DNA of 64,000 bases from Ascarosepion bandense (taxonomy: Eukaryota > Mollusca > Cephalopoda > Sepiida > Sepiidae). Location: assembly GCA_037127315.1 (NCBI GenBank), contig JBBBDQ010000399.1, positions 1,067,001-1,131,000 on the forward strand. The letters run 5' to 3'. How positions within the stretch are numbered: position 1 is the first letter of the stretch; each line of letters opens with the position of its first letter. Below are positions 20,640 to 31,458 of this stretch, in pieces. The position numbers were made by a program, and so were the translations under genes. The notes below the pieces were generated by a model that saw nothing but the letters and a program-made list of their open reading frames with translations, searched no databases and was not told the DNA's origin.

Positions 20640-21880
20640 TTTTTATAATCCTGTCGCCCCAAGGAAGGCATTTTACTGCCACTGTTGAGCAGAGGGTTAC
20701 ATAGAAGAAAAGTTATGAGAAAGAGTGACGGGTTACAGTGGGTGTCAGGAAAAGGGTAAGAGAAGGATGAGAATACTGATGAGAGTTGAGTGGACGAAGA
20801 AAGAAGCATGAGAGAAAGCGGAAGCAAGTCAGTGAGATAGGAGATGACTATTGACTTTACATTTAAATTCATGAAGATTGTAGCTGTCAGGAAAGCAAGA
20901 ATACGGAAGGGAATTCCACAGGCGGGAAGTGCGAAGGAAGAAGCTGATGGAGTAGAATTTGAATTCATGGGACCTATTTGCTCATCTTGTTTTTCGAGCA
21001 AATTCATGGATGGGGTACCAGTGAGCAAAATTCATCTGAGCAGAAGCCGTGTAGAAGAGACACAGGGAAGCCTCATTGCGCCGGTGAGAAAGTGACTGTA
21101 TCCGAGCTGCCAAGGATATAGCAGCAGTATTCAATGCACGACCGGATGGTAGATTTGTATATGTGCAGGACTGTTTCAGACGGGAAAACTTCCTGGCCCA
21201 ACACTGAGAACCGACCTTCTTAGCAGCTGATTTAGCTATGGACTCTATATAATCATTTCACTTGAGGTCTGTATGAGAGTTAACCTGAGAAGGCGCAGTG
21301 CTTTACTTTCAGTTAGACTAGACTGGTTCATGCTAATGGTGTGCAGGAGCGATTGTCTGTGGTGAGGAATAGATAACAGCTTCGTTTTAGAAGCATTAAA
21401 ATTTACGATTAAAGGGTAGTGTCGTCTGCGTATATGTCTACTTGGGATCTTACTTCATTGGGAATACAGATAAGGAAAAGGGTGGGACCTAGAATAGAGC
21501 CTTGAGGGACACCTGCGTTCGTTTGATAGTATTAATGTCCGTTCAATACTGCCTTTATTGTGAGAGGAATGACTGGATTAGGTCAAACAATTGTCCACTT
21601 ATACCGTAGCCCAGTAACTTGCATAGAAGGCCAGCGCCCGAGACCCTGTCAAACGATTTGAAGATATCTAGGGCAACAGTTCGGCCTTTGCCGTTCTTGT
21701 CAAGAGCCTGGTGTATATACCCATTGATGGTCGTGAGCATATCAGCAGTAGACCCGGAGTAGCGGAAACCATACTGTTTTTCAGAGAAGATTCTGTTGGG
21801 TATGAGATGCTGTACGACCTCGGCATTAATGATGGGGTCGAATAAGGCGACAATTAGCGGGGTCGGTGGGTTCTCCTGTA
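20640..21880 (-). pseudogene. LINE with partial reverse transcriptase (CR1/Jockey-type)
   Basis: On the minus strand are RT motif A-like ALDIFKSFDRV (within 21740-21555), then [20 protein letters not shown] and VDIYADDTT (motifs B and C, about 21520-21420). The C-terminal WNSLP-region remnants lie near 20930, and the 3'UTR ends near 20640. Several stops and frame changes break it. It is one of the longest LINE copies here. The 5' end is lost at a short (TA)n near 21885. Confidence 0.85.
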
Positions 21881-21884
21881 TATA

Positions 21885-22205
21885 TATATATATAGGAACC
21901 GCAGAGAATGATTTTCAGCAGGCAGGAAAACAAGAAGCAGAGAGGCAGTAATTGTAGAGCTTAGAGAGAATAGAGGAGAGTTCAGTTCTCCCGTGTCTTT
22001 CTTCCTGGCCCTAACAGGCTACAACAACTTGGGGACAAAGATTTTGCCATGACATTTTCTCGTCGTATTTCACTAATGATTCCTTTGTTAAACTTGATAT
22101 GTACTTTCCTAGTTTTATTCAAACCGAAGTAAATGGGTATCGAATTAGGACATTGTAAAGAAGCTGACCAGTCGGTGAGAAATGATCGTGCGATCCGGTC
22201 GTATA
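21885..22205. other. Unassigned, possibly LTR-related
   Basis: TCTTCCTGGCCCTAACAGGC and CAACAACTTGGGGACAAAG look like an LTR edge followed by a leader, but no LTR partner or gag was found. Confidence 0.25.
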
Positions 22206-22209
22206 TTCA

Positions 22210-22340
22210 CAACGAACGACATTACCCGGGTGCCACGTAGCTGGCTGCTGAGCGTCCGACGCCTAGCCGACCGCCACTCGCTTGTCGTGGTCGGACGTTC
22301 AGCAGCCGGTTAGGTAGAACCCGGGCAACATCGTTCGTTG
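22210..22340. repeat. GC-rich 51-bp inverted repeat (hairpin)
   Basis: Arm 22210-22260 (from CAACGAACGAC to GAGCGTCCGAC) pairs with 22290-22340 with about 8 mismatches over a 29-bp spacer. GC and CpG content far exceed the surroundings. Confidence 0.9.
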
Positions 22341-22490
22341 TAGGCTGTGTCGATAAGATCGGAGTACCACACGTTGGCGTGATCGGACGCGAGTCAGACG
22401 CTCAGCCGACGACCACCCGACGGGCGTGATCGGACGCGTGTCGGACGGGCAGCCGTGGTCGGCCAGTCGGCTGTGACTGGGACTCGGACA
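22341..22490. repeat. GC-rich CpG-dense segment with about 49-bp tandem repeat
   Basis: GGCGTGATCGGACGCG recurs 49 bp apart (near 22376 and 22425), with related TCGGACG and CAGCCG words shared with the hairpin arms. Function unknown. Confidence 0.75.
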
Positions 22491-23112
22491 CTTTTGTGAA
22501 AAAAATCGAAAAAATACAATTCGAGAATGGAATTAAAGTGTTTCATTCTTAGTTTCTTCACGTTCTCAATCAATGAGAACCGTTTCGGTTTGGTTTAGTA
22601 TGAATTCACAAAAAAAAAGCAAAAGTTGTTACACGAAATAGAGCCATTGGTAACAGCTCACAGTGTCGAAAGACAAAATGAATAAGTAACAAAATGCTGA
22701 AAAAAGAACAAAGTTTCGAACAGACTAAGTATCAAACGAACTAAATGCAGAATGGGCAAAGTGCAACAACGCAAAAGAAAATACAACAAATATACAATTG
22801 TAAAACAAAGACGAGAGGGCATTTTTGATAGCTACGGCATTAAAATGCGAATTAGAATATCCTGAATCCCTCGCTAAGAAACTTTAATTATAGTTTTCTG
22901 CAGTGTTAATTTCCCCACAAATAAAACATTTTTATTTCTTTCTTTATTCCTTTCTTTATTGTAATTAATCATAAATAAGCAAACATTAACTTCTTACTAT
23001 AGTTTGAATGCAATCCTTTTTCAAAAAATTACTAATTATGCAGAAATTTTTTTGTTTTTTGTTTTTTGTTTTTTTTTTTTCATCGGAGCGTTTTATACTA
23101 AATACTAATTTA
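22491..23112. other. AT-rich unassigned sequence
   Basis: Nothing recognised. Confidence 0.35.
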
Positions 23113-23485
23113 AACTTTACAAATAGATATTCACCAGCAGGATATTTGCATGCAAAGTAAAAGGTATTCTATTGTCGGCACATTTCTGGCTTTTCGTCTT
23201 TCAGTCTGTTCAACAAGAACGCTGACTCCGAACAGTCTCGGGCTCAGACTTGTTTGGTGACTGTCTTTCTCACTGCCGTCGGCAAGAAAAACCCAGACCT
23301 GGCTCCGTCGAAGAGTAAAGCCTCGTCTGGGGGAAATCGACATCAACCCTGACACATGGCCAGACTTTTGCACAAATTGTCCAAATAAAATGACAGCTGC
23401 CATGAGGACCTTTTGACGGTATCAGTAAAATGGTGATTTATTGTTGTTTCTTTCAAAGACCAAGTTTGATATTAACTTTATGTAT
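23113..23485. repeat. Fold-back repeat cluster, left part
   Basis: 23213-23320 is inverted relative to 23990-24102 (core TCTCGGGCTCAGACT). 23354-23480 is a direct repeat of 24236-24350 (core CAAATTGTCCAAATAAAATGA). Words like GGCTCCGTCGAAGAGTA recall the LTR-like block at 14878. Confidence 0.7.
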
Positions 23486-23989
23486 ATTAACTTTGTTCAG
23501 AACTTTGCCCGTTCGTCATTTTCTCCTTCGACACTTTGTCTGTGCATAGTTCCCAGTTGGTTTCTATTGACAGCCAAATTGAAAATTCTGCCAGCAATCG
23601 GGCTAGTTGGTGCCGTGTCTGCTTAGGTGCTATTCAATCCACAGATGTTTGGTTAGTTCAAGATGTAAGACGCATAATCTTTCCATATCTATCATCAAAA
23701 ATCTTTTCATATGCTTGCTTTAATGTTAGAAAATATGTTTGCTGTGTTGGTCTAATCAGGCACAGAAAAAGCAATCTACCCTCAAAGAGTCATGACGAAT
23801 CTGTCGGAAAATACACTCTACTATAGAAAGTTGTTTTGACAGTAATGTTTCTCCTCTAAAAAAAAAAGCTTTTTCAGTATTTCTCAGCTTTCACACGTAA
23901 ATGAAAGGCGACACAAGGTCATTTTACTGTGGGATCTCCGAGCCCTTAAGCTTTGCCAAAAATATTCCGTAGACTATGTACAAAGCAAG

Positions 23990-24350
23990 ATGCCGATTTC
24001 CAATTCGACGAAGCCACGTCTGGGTGCTTCCCGCCAAATGCAGCGAGGAAGGCAGTTACCAAACCAGTCTGAGCCCGAGATTATTCGGGGTAAGCGTTCT
24101 CGTTAAATAAATATTTTTAATGACTTTGCATTTAACAAATTAATTTATGCTTGTGTTATCCTTAACAAATCTAGCACTGACAGTTTTTTTTTTACTATTT
24201 TTTAAACATTTCATACCAGTAATGTTTTTCATGCAACACATGTCCAGTCTTTTGCACAAATTGTCCAAATAAAATGAGAACCTTTTGACGGTATCAGTAA
24301 AATGGCGATTTATTGCTATTTCTTTCAAAGTTTGGTGTTAACTGTATGTG
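23990..24350. repeat. Fold-back repeat cluster, right part
   Basis: It is the partner of 23113-23485, one segment inverted and one direct, so the arrangement is composite. No transposase is visible between. Confidence 0.7.
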
Positions 24351-24595
24351 GTTCTCCTGTTCTAAGCTCGACCAATCAGATTACGAGATGAGCTTGCCGA
24401 TATATCAACATTGTACTATATTTTGACTGAACTTGTTTTTTTTTTATTGTAGACGTTCGTGAGAATTGATATTCCCTAAGTCTCCAGGCTTGAGATACCA
24501 ATATCCTAACAAGTTTAAATTTTGTACGTCACACAATTTACTCATCGATTAATTTAATATACTACTGTCTATCATAATTTTTCATCATTTATATT

Positions 24596-24631
24596 TTATA
24601 TGTATATATATATATATATATGTATATACAG

Positions 24632-24712
<81 letters not shown>

Positions 24713-24725
24713 ACAGACAGAAAGA
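24596..24725. repeat. (TA)n-(GA)n microsatellite
   Basis: TA runs pass into GA at about 24673. Confidence 0.95.
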
Positions 24726-24894
24726 AACAGAGAGAGACAGAAATTGAGAAATAGTGTGTGGAATCATCAAATACGTAATGTCTCCAGACTCAATACGGTC
24801 TTCAGACCTATTTAATATAATGCTGTATATTTAATTTTTTCTTCAATTACACGTACATTATATATATTCAGAGTGAAGGAGTGAAGCTCTGTTA

Positions 24895-24895
24895 G

Positions 24896-24969
<74 letters not shown>

Positions 24970-25010
24970 TTAGAGAGAGATTGAGAGGGAGAGAAAGAGT
25001 AGAGAGGAAT
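24895..25010. repeat. (TA)n-(GA)n microsatellite
   Basis: This repeats the same TA to GA order as the tract 300 bp upstream, suggesting a duplicated block. Confidence 0.95.
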
Positions 25011-25078
25011 GTGATATTCAGACCAAAAATCGGCATTAATTTACCTTTATGCTGTCTATCTAAATTTACATAAGTTAT

Positions 25079-25134
25079 ACACACACACACACACATACAC
25101 ACACACACACACACACGTGTGTGTGTGTGTGTGT
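25079..25134. repeat. (CA)n-(TG)n palindromic microsatellite
   Basis: CA repeats switch to TG at ACGTGT, so the tract is self-complementary. Confidence 0.95.
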
Positions 25135-25541
25135 GATTAAAATGACAAACAAAATACTTTATTGAATTATTTTTGTGCTCTTATAAACATCCTTCTTTTC
25201 TGGATGTCTAAATAACCTCTCTGAAAATGGCTCATGTGAGCCGAATGCTTAGAACCAAATTAATAAAAAATTATCCAAATGTTGGAGAATTTCTGTCTTT
25301 ATTTTCAACTGAAATTAAAACCAAAATACAACGTTTAGAACGGCTCATGTTTAAACATAATAGATATTCATTGTCTCTTATATTTAACAGTGTATGTTTA
25401 GAAAATTATTTGCTGCCTCGAAACACTATATATATATATATATATATATGTTTCAATCGTTTACAAAAATAGTAAAAAGCTGTCAGTGCCAGATTTGTTA
25501 ACGAGAACACAAGCATCAATAAATTAGTTAAATGCAAAATC

Positions 25542-25557
25542 ATTAAAAACGTGTGGA

Positions 25558-25594
<37 letters not shown>

Positions 25595-25611
25595 TTCCAC
25601 ACGTTTTTAAT
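25542..25611. repeat. 19-bp perfect inverted repeat around (TA)n
   Basis: The arms ATTAAAAACGTGTGGAATT and its exact complement flank about 32 bp of TA repeats. A third related word (AAATTCCACACATTTA) follows at about 25625. Confidence 0.9.
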
Positions 25612-25641
25612 ATATATCTATACATAAATTCCACACATTTA

Positions 25642-26137
25642 TATATTTACACAGTTTTTATTTTAGCTACGTGGCTCTTTAAGAAGCTTCCTGAATATAA
25701 ATGAAAAACTTTCAACAAATAGAACGACATATTTGACTACATTTGTTTTTGCTCGATCCCCCACAATCGTCGAAGATGATATACAAAAGAGCTGATTTCA
25801 CGACTTGGCATGTTAAAAAAAACTCACTCACATCCACCCTCTAACCTTTTTCTCTTATAAAGCGTAGAATAAACTTTCAATTGATAAACTGAGATATATC
25901 CACCATTATATTTTTATTATGATTATTTTCTCCTTTAAATATTAGAAAATCATAACGAATTGTTTTAAATTTACCTAAAAATCATTTTTATCATCAGTTA
26001 CTACCGACTGACGAAGTACAATTCATTGAAATATGAAAGCTTTTATATGTACAGGATTTGTTATAAATGATTGTAATAAAAACATTTTACGTCGCTACAC
26101 AAATTATGTTTATATGAATTGTATTCACTTATAATAA
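25642..26137. other. AT-rich unassigned sequence
   Basis: Nothing recognised. Confidence 0.35.
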
Positions 26138-26138
26138 A

Positions 26139-26217
<79 letters not shown>
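26138..26217. repeat. (CA)n-(TA)n microsatellite
   Basis: It forms the left border of the SINE-B unit that follows. Confidence 0.95.
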
Positions 26218-26218
<1 letters not shown>

Positions 26219-26546
26219 GCTCTCACACCCTGATTGAGCACTCTGGAAGAATGGTAGACTTTGAAAAACAGTAGCTACTCTGGCATATACGCAACGTTCA
26301 TTCAGCAAAGAATTAGTGAATTAGAACACACTCAGCTATTGGGCGTGTATAACGATAATATACGCGCTAAAAAGTCTGCCTCATTCTACCGAGCGCTCGT
26401 AGCTCAGGGGTAGAATCGCCGACTGACGCCAATTCGGTCGGGTTTCAATCTTGTTAAAAAGCAATCCGCCGTCTAACCGTACAAATGACCTATGATACAG
26501 CGAAACGTCGGTCTTCAGATGACTATATATATATATATATATATAG
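26218..26546 (+). mobile_element. SINE-B unit, complete, bounded by (TA)n
   Basis: The head starts CGCTCTCACACCCTGATTGA and runs to 26390. The tRNA-like part follows, with CGTAGCTCAGGGGTAGAATC (box A-like) and TCGGGTTTCAATC (box B-like), ending CTTCAGATGACTATATATA. It is the best copy for defining the family. Confidence 0.8.
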
Positions 26547-26719
26547 CCTTCTACGACTCGTAGTTCAGCATATACATTTGCACGGAAATGGGGATGTTTT
26601 GGAAAGATTTGAAGGGCTAAAGGGCTTCGGGGAGCAAAACAAAAATTTTCCCTCATTGTTTAGAAATAACTCAAGGCTTTAAAAATGTTGAAAAATGTTC
26701 ATAATCAGAACAAAGTTTT

Positions 26720-26768
26720 AACTTCTTAGAGAGACAAGCTTGCTAACCATCACACCAACTAGATGTAT
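26720..26768 (-). mobile_element. SINE-C head fragment
   Basis: The plus strand reads ACAAGCTTGCTAACCATCAC, complementary to the SINE-C box A region. Confidence 0.5.
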
Positions 26769-26824
26769 CTAATCGTAACATCGATGTTGAAAAAGGCCAC
26801 TAATGAGGATCTCATTCATTTATC

Positions 26825-26945
26825 AGTCGGTATCGATGCAGTGAGACAAAGGGGTAGATACTCCAACTGATACCAAATGGTCGAGTTTCAATCCTGGCTG
26901 AAATCAAGCGGATGTCTAGCCACACTGATGATACAGTCTGATACA
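26825..26945 (+). mobile_element. Degenerate SINE-B fragment
   Basis: AAAGGGGTAGATACTCCAAC and TCGAGTTTCAATCCTGG are followed by CTAGCCACACTGATGA in the SINE-B order. Confidence 0.6.
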
Positions 26946-26961
26946 GTAAAAAAATATTTCA

Positions 26962-27305
26962 TGATAATAAACGCATCACTGAAGATATCAACAAATTTAA
27001 ATGGGTATTATATGTCACCAGTGGTGATTATGGAAAGTTGACGGAAATTTAGGGGCCTAAATTTTTCTGATGTGAAGGGGGCAAACTTAAGCAACGTCTT
27101 AGAATTTGGTGTCGATTGTCCCCAAAAATATTGTCCAATTCTTTCACTCGGCCATAAATCACTGGCTGCCTATGTATTTATATAGTTGGGGACATTATTT
27201 CTTATTAATATCTTCCTTCAGATATGAAAATATGTCGATTAAGTCTCTCTCCCTCCTTAAAAACATGTCTGCTTCTATCTGTTTGTTTTGCTTTGTTTGT
27301 TTTTT
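26962..27305. mobile_element. hAT-like element fragment with duplicated flank
   Basis: Starting at CAGTGGTGAT (27024) it matches 19072-19385 in direct orientation. The DNA before it (ATAATAAACGCATCACTGAA) also matches the flank of the first copy. The right half is missing. Confidence 0.8.
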
Positions 27306-27820
27306 GTGAAGGGGGCAAACTTAGGCTTGTATGTGGATGCATATATATGTATATAGTTTAATAGAAGATGACTGTCACGGTATTAGGATGAAGTTTCTTA
27401 TTTGTTTTGTTCACGAATGGGCCCGGGCCGTCAATAATGACCGCAAAATATTTATATCGATACGCCATAGGTGCCACCATAACCATAACCCTAAACCTAG
27501 CACCGACGGCAACATATATATTTTGATGTATCTATGATTGAGTATTTTACATAACGAAATAAGAAAAAAAATTTTCAAACACGCCCTTGAGCGTGACAGG
27601 AGGGATATATATGGAAATAAAAACACAATGTGGTCTCTAAAATAATAGAAAGTACACACACAAATAATAAGGCACTGCTAAATAGCAAACACGTGACAAG
27701 AGATTTAATAACCGCTAGTTACGTTTAATAAGTGGTAGTAAAGAGAGTGAACGGAGCCGACGTTGCCTCGCTATTTTCTCTCTCCATGAGCGTGACAGGA
27801 GGAATATATATATATATATA
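27306..27820. other. Unassigned sequence with a short repeated phrase
   Basis: GAGCGTGACAGGAGG followed by ATATATAT occurs at about 27588 and 27787. No gene was seen. Confidence 0.4.
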
Positions 27821-27884
27821 ATTCGAACTCGGCTTCCCCGAGTTGTCGTTCCGAGTCGATATCCACTGCGCCACAACGCACATC
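27821..27884 (-). mobile_element. SINE-A head fragment
   Basis: It holds only the tRNA-like 5' end on the minus strand (GATGTGCGTTGTGGCGCAGT), immediately before a full copy. Confidence 0.75.
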
Positions 27885-27897
27885 TTCTTCATTCATT

Positions 27898-28213
27898 CAT
27901 TCAGTCAGTCAGTCAGTTAAGTGCCATACGTGATACACGCGTGGGCGATCATGTCTCGAAAGAGACATGACTGACTGGGCAGAAGATTATCCCGCAGTAG
28001 GTTGCCATTGCTTTCTGCGGCAGACTGGTTGCCGACCAAGGCTATAGAACCCAATCTGTCCTGTTATTTAACCCATAACTGGAAGGAAGAGACGGATTAA
28101 TACCTTTCTCAAAGGTATTTGTGCGTAAGTGAATGCAATGAATTCAAATGGAATTCGAACTCGGCTCTCCGGCCTCTCGTTCCGAGCCGATATCCACTGT
28201 ACTACAACGCACA
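27898..28213 (-). mobile_element. SINE-A, full length
   Basis: The minus strand runs GATGTGCGTTGTAGTACAGT, box B-like GAGTTCGAATTCC, CAATGGCAACCTACTGCGGG and the CGAGACATGATCGCC arm. It ends in TTAACTGACTGACTG repeats. Confidence 0.9.
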
Positions 28214-28780
28214 TCTATCAAGTATAAGTTATTTTTTTATATCCAGTCACTCCAAAGCTTTGTTGTTGCTTACATGTTTGGTTCATAGTATCCTCAGCAT
28301 TCTTCTGCAGAACTTCATTTATGGTGCTTCAAGTCTCTCCTTTATCTTTGAGTTTTTCCAGCATCCGCTGCCACATAGGCCTTGTATTGCGTAATTATAA
28401 GAAAAAAATATTTGAATCACCAGTAATACAATGAGCAAACAACAGGAATTTGGGAAGAGGGTCGGATTAAGAACTTTTCTATGTTCAATGGTTTTAAAGT
28501 ACAAACAATTGAAACGATAATAACCACTACCCCCAAATCGGTATTTCAATTGTTTTTGCCAGGAAAGTTAAAATTAATATCAGCTCAAATCTCAGAGGGG
28601 AGTACACCGAGGCAGTATATTTTTTTCGGGGGGGCTGTGGTCATTAACCGGTAACTGAGGCGTTCAAGAAAAAGGAAATATTGGTGGGTGCATGAACACA
28701 TTTTCTACGAAGTTACTGGTATGCGCACTTTAAACTGACCTTGTGTCACATTTGATTGGGCGCACTGACAAATACCCATA
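28214..28780. other. Unassigned sequence
   Basis: No gene or recognised family. Confidence 0.35.
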
Positions 28781-29309
28781 TCTAAACTTATTTATAAATG
28801 GAACTTTGTCTCTCTGTGTGTGTGTGTGTGTGTGTGTGTGTCCGTTACCTATAGACTCCGAAACGGCTGAACCGATTTTCTTGAAAATTTACACAGTTGT
28901 ATTATAAGCGTCTGCGAGTGTTCTTAGTTAGGTTTGTGTCGATGTACCTCCGATAAATATCGAAAATCGATAATCGAAAAAATCGGGTGATAGAAGGTGT
29001 GGTCCGATTTTAATAAAATTTGATACACCCATAGACAAAGACATAAGAAGACATAAGAAACGCTATTCAGAAGTTTCAATGTTGCAGTTCTTACAATAAT
29101 GCAATATATATATACATATATATGTAAAAGGCAAGTTGTTTGTGTGTGTGTCTATTTATGTCTGTAAGTCCTTCATGCAAATCCACAATTTTTATCCGAT
29201 TCTCACTAAGCTTCACACAAATATTCTTCAGGCTGAGACTGAGCTCCAGGACTATGGATTAGTTTTAAAGCTTTCATTACACCCGAGCAACGCCGGGCTA
29301 TACTGCTAG
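28781..29309 (+). mobile_element. Non-autonomous Helitron, full length (subfamily 1)
   Basis: It begins TCTAAACTTATTTATAAATG after host A and ends CCGGGCTATACTGCTAG before host T. TC start, hairpin, CTAG end and insertion between A and T without target duplication are Helitron hallmarks. The interior has a (TG)n after CTTTGTCTC and a short (TA)n. Its 3' half contains CAAATCCACAATTTTTATCC, shared with 7908-8377 but not with subfamily 2. Confidence 0.9.
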
Positions 29310-29577
29310 TATAGTTCTAATTGGTAACTGGGTGGTTAAGATCGTTTCTTCCCTAATGGGTTGTACCAGTGATGTCACTGTAACAGTTTTAGTCTTGAAT
29401 GCTGTCTACAGGCCGATGTATCAATGTTAGATTGTCCCTGTTTATCACTAAAACCCGAATCATCCGTCTTTTCAGAAGGAAAAAGTTTTATTTCTTTAGT
29501 ATGGAAATTTTGCCTACTTCTTGTAGGTGACGGGGTGGGTGAAGTTAGTAAGATAATATACACCGTCTTTTGCAGTC
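29310..29577. other. Unassigned sequence
   Basis: Nothing recognised between the Helitron and a SINE-A remnant. Confidence 0.35.
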
Positions 29578-29742
29578 CTATGTGTTCTCTACCAATCTGC
29601 CTTGCTACTTAACCCATATCTGAATGGCGAAGAGACACCTTTCACAAGTGTATTTGTGCGTAAATGAACGCAACTGTAATTCGAACTCGGCTCTGCGATT
29701 CTTTGTTACGAGCCGATATCTACTGCACAACAACACACATCG
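29578..29742 (-). mobile_element. SINE-A, degenerate 5' half
   Basis: Minus-strand box B-like GAGTTCGAATTAC and the AAGTGTTTAGTC-free head are retained, with small deletions. Confidence 0.7.
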
Positions 29743-29932
29743 TTATAATAAAATGGACTGTGGAATTGTCAGTGTTCAATGTTTTCTAATGTTCTAAATT
29801 GCAATAACCAGAAAACGGATATTGGAACTGGGATTGGGATGAGAATAGGGTTATATATTTTGGTCTAAGCCAGCATGCATACCTAGTCCGTGAAGAAAAA
29901 CCATAATTTTGCGGCAAAATGTATCAAAGAAA

Positions 29933-30293
29933 TCTAAACTTATTTATAAATGGAACTTTGTCTCTGTGTGTGTGTGTGTGTGTGTGTCTGTCTGTCAGTG
30001 TGTGTGTGTGTGTGTGTGAGTGTGTGTATCCGTTACCTATAGACCCCGAAACGGCTGAACCAAATTTCTTGAAAATTTACACAGTTGTACTATAAGCGTC
30101 TACGACTGTTCTTAGCTAGGTTTTGTGTCGCGGTATCCCCGATAAATATCAAAAATCTATAAACGAAAAAATCGGTTCATGGAAGAAGTGGTTCGATTTT
30201 AATCAAATTTGATATATTCATAGACAAAGACATAAGAAACGATATTCAGAAGTTTCAAGGTTGCAGTTCTTACAATAGTGCAGAAAATAGATA

Positions 30294-30328
<35 letters not shown>

Positions 30329-30713
30329 GAAAAATGTTTGTGTGTGTGTCTGTTTATCTGCCTATATGTTTGGATGTTTTTCATCCCTTTATTTTAGTTT
30401 TTGCTTCGGGTTTGGCTCTAAGTAGGTATAATTGTAGTTCTTAGTCTCAGCCATGATACCATTTACTCAGAGGACTTATTTAGCCTTCAACATCCAGTTT
30501 ACGACGAAAAAAACTTATTTGATATCGATACCAGAAAATCAAAATTTGACTTACATCCATTCATTTTGCTTTCAGTCTACGATTTCGCTTTAACTGGAAA
30601 CAACTATTGATTTTTAGTCTTTCGTGTCAACGTCCTAAGAGTCTGAGCTCCAGGACCATGGATTAGTTTTAAAGCTTTCATTACACCAGAGCAACGCCAG
30701 GATATAATGCTAG
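29933..30713 (+). mobile_element. Non-autonomous Helitron, full length (subfamily 2)
   Basis: It has the same TCTAAACTTATTTATAAATG start and an AATGCTAG end before T, but is 781 bp. A 3' segment (CTTCGGGTTTGGCT and TTGATATCGATACCAG) is shared with 55518 and 63299 but absent from subfamily 1. The terminal hairpin is weakened (CCAGAGCAACGCCAGG). Confidence 0.9.
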
Positions 30714-30937
30714 TATTGAAATAAAAGAAATAAATGATTAACTTCTGCAATAGGCACTACGACTAGACATATGAATCTGTTTGATTTTACTTTTTCATAT
30801 TACTATCGAATGTGCAATATACAGATCACGAATATCAAAAACTTATTAAATTTCATGAAACCCCGATAGGAAGATCCAGTTTGCTATTCAAATCCATTGT
30901 AAATTGATCCTCTCCTTGTAGAAAATTAAAGAATATA

Positions 30938-30989
30938 CAGTACTGTGCAAAAGTATTAGAACAAGAGCTATTTATCTTTTATGTGGTAT
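30938..30989. mobile_element. Tc1-like DNA transposon, left fragment
   Basis: CAGTACTGTGCAAAAGTATT after TA resembles a Tc1-family terminal repeat. The element resumes at 31445 after the SINE. Confidence 0.6.
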
Positions 30990-31444
30990 GTTTGTTTGCT
31001 TGTTTGGAGGTTTAACGACCTATCAATCCTTGTGGGGTCATTTTAATGTCATAACCAATAATTTTTGGGTAAGGTTACTTTATTTTTACAACATTTTTCT
31101 TTTCGAGTATCAAGATTCATTGGGATTTGTTTTTAAGAGCAGGGTCCCCAAGTCCTACCCTTGTGATTGAACCCATAACTGGAGGGAAGGGACGGATTAT
31201 TACCTTTTCCAAGGGTACCAGTGCTTAAGTGAATGCAGGGTATTCAACAGGAATTCGAACTCGACTCAACGATTTCTCTTTCAGAGCCGATATCCACTGC
31301 ACCACAACGCACATCCGTCACTAAACGCTTACATCATTTGGTATTCCCAATCGGTCACCCATCTAAGTACTGACCAGGTCAACGTTGCTTAACTTCGGTG
31401 ATCGAGCAAGAACCGGTGTATTCAACGTGATAGGCCGTAATCCC
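30990..31444 (-). mobile_element. 5S-tRNA chimeric SINE, full length
   Basis: On the minus strand it runs in this order: 5S rRNA-like head (31441-31330; GATTACGGCCTATCACGTTG, box A-like GTTAAGCAACG, box C-like GATGGGTGACCGATTGGGAA), linker GTTTAGTGACG, SINE-A tRNA-like head (box B-like GAGTTCGAATTCC), the AGGTAATAATCC segment, then a separate 3' body (AATCCCAATGAATCTTGATA) and a tail of CAAAC-type repeats ending at 30990. Both 5S-type and tRNA-type internal Pol III promoter words are recognisable. Confidence 0.92.
31330..31441 (-). pseudogene. 5S rRNA-derived head
   Basis: It is a full-length 5S-like sequence with a few deletions (TATCACG lacks the usual preceding CA; ACCTGG lacks a G). It is SINE-borne and not a functional 5S gene. 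Confidence 0.85.
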
Positions 31445-31458
31445 CTTTTATGTGGTAT

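Larger units (their letters stand above)
30976..31458. other. 14-bp target-site duplication around chimeric SINE
   Basis: CTTTTATGTGGTAT occurs at 30976-30989 and again at 31445-31458, exactly bordering the SINE. This supports insertion by target-primed reverse transcription. Confidence 0.9.

Noticed and set aside
21885..22205. LTR and primer-binding site
   Set aside because: No second LTR, no gag-pol and no clear TG/CA ends; kept only as unassigned.
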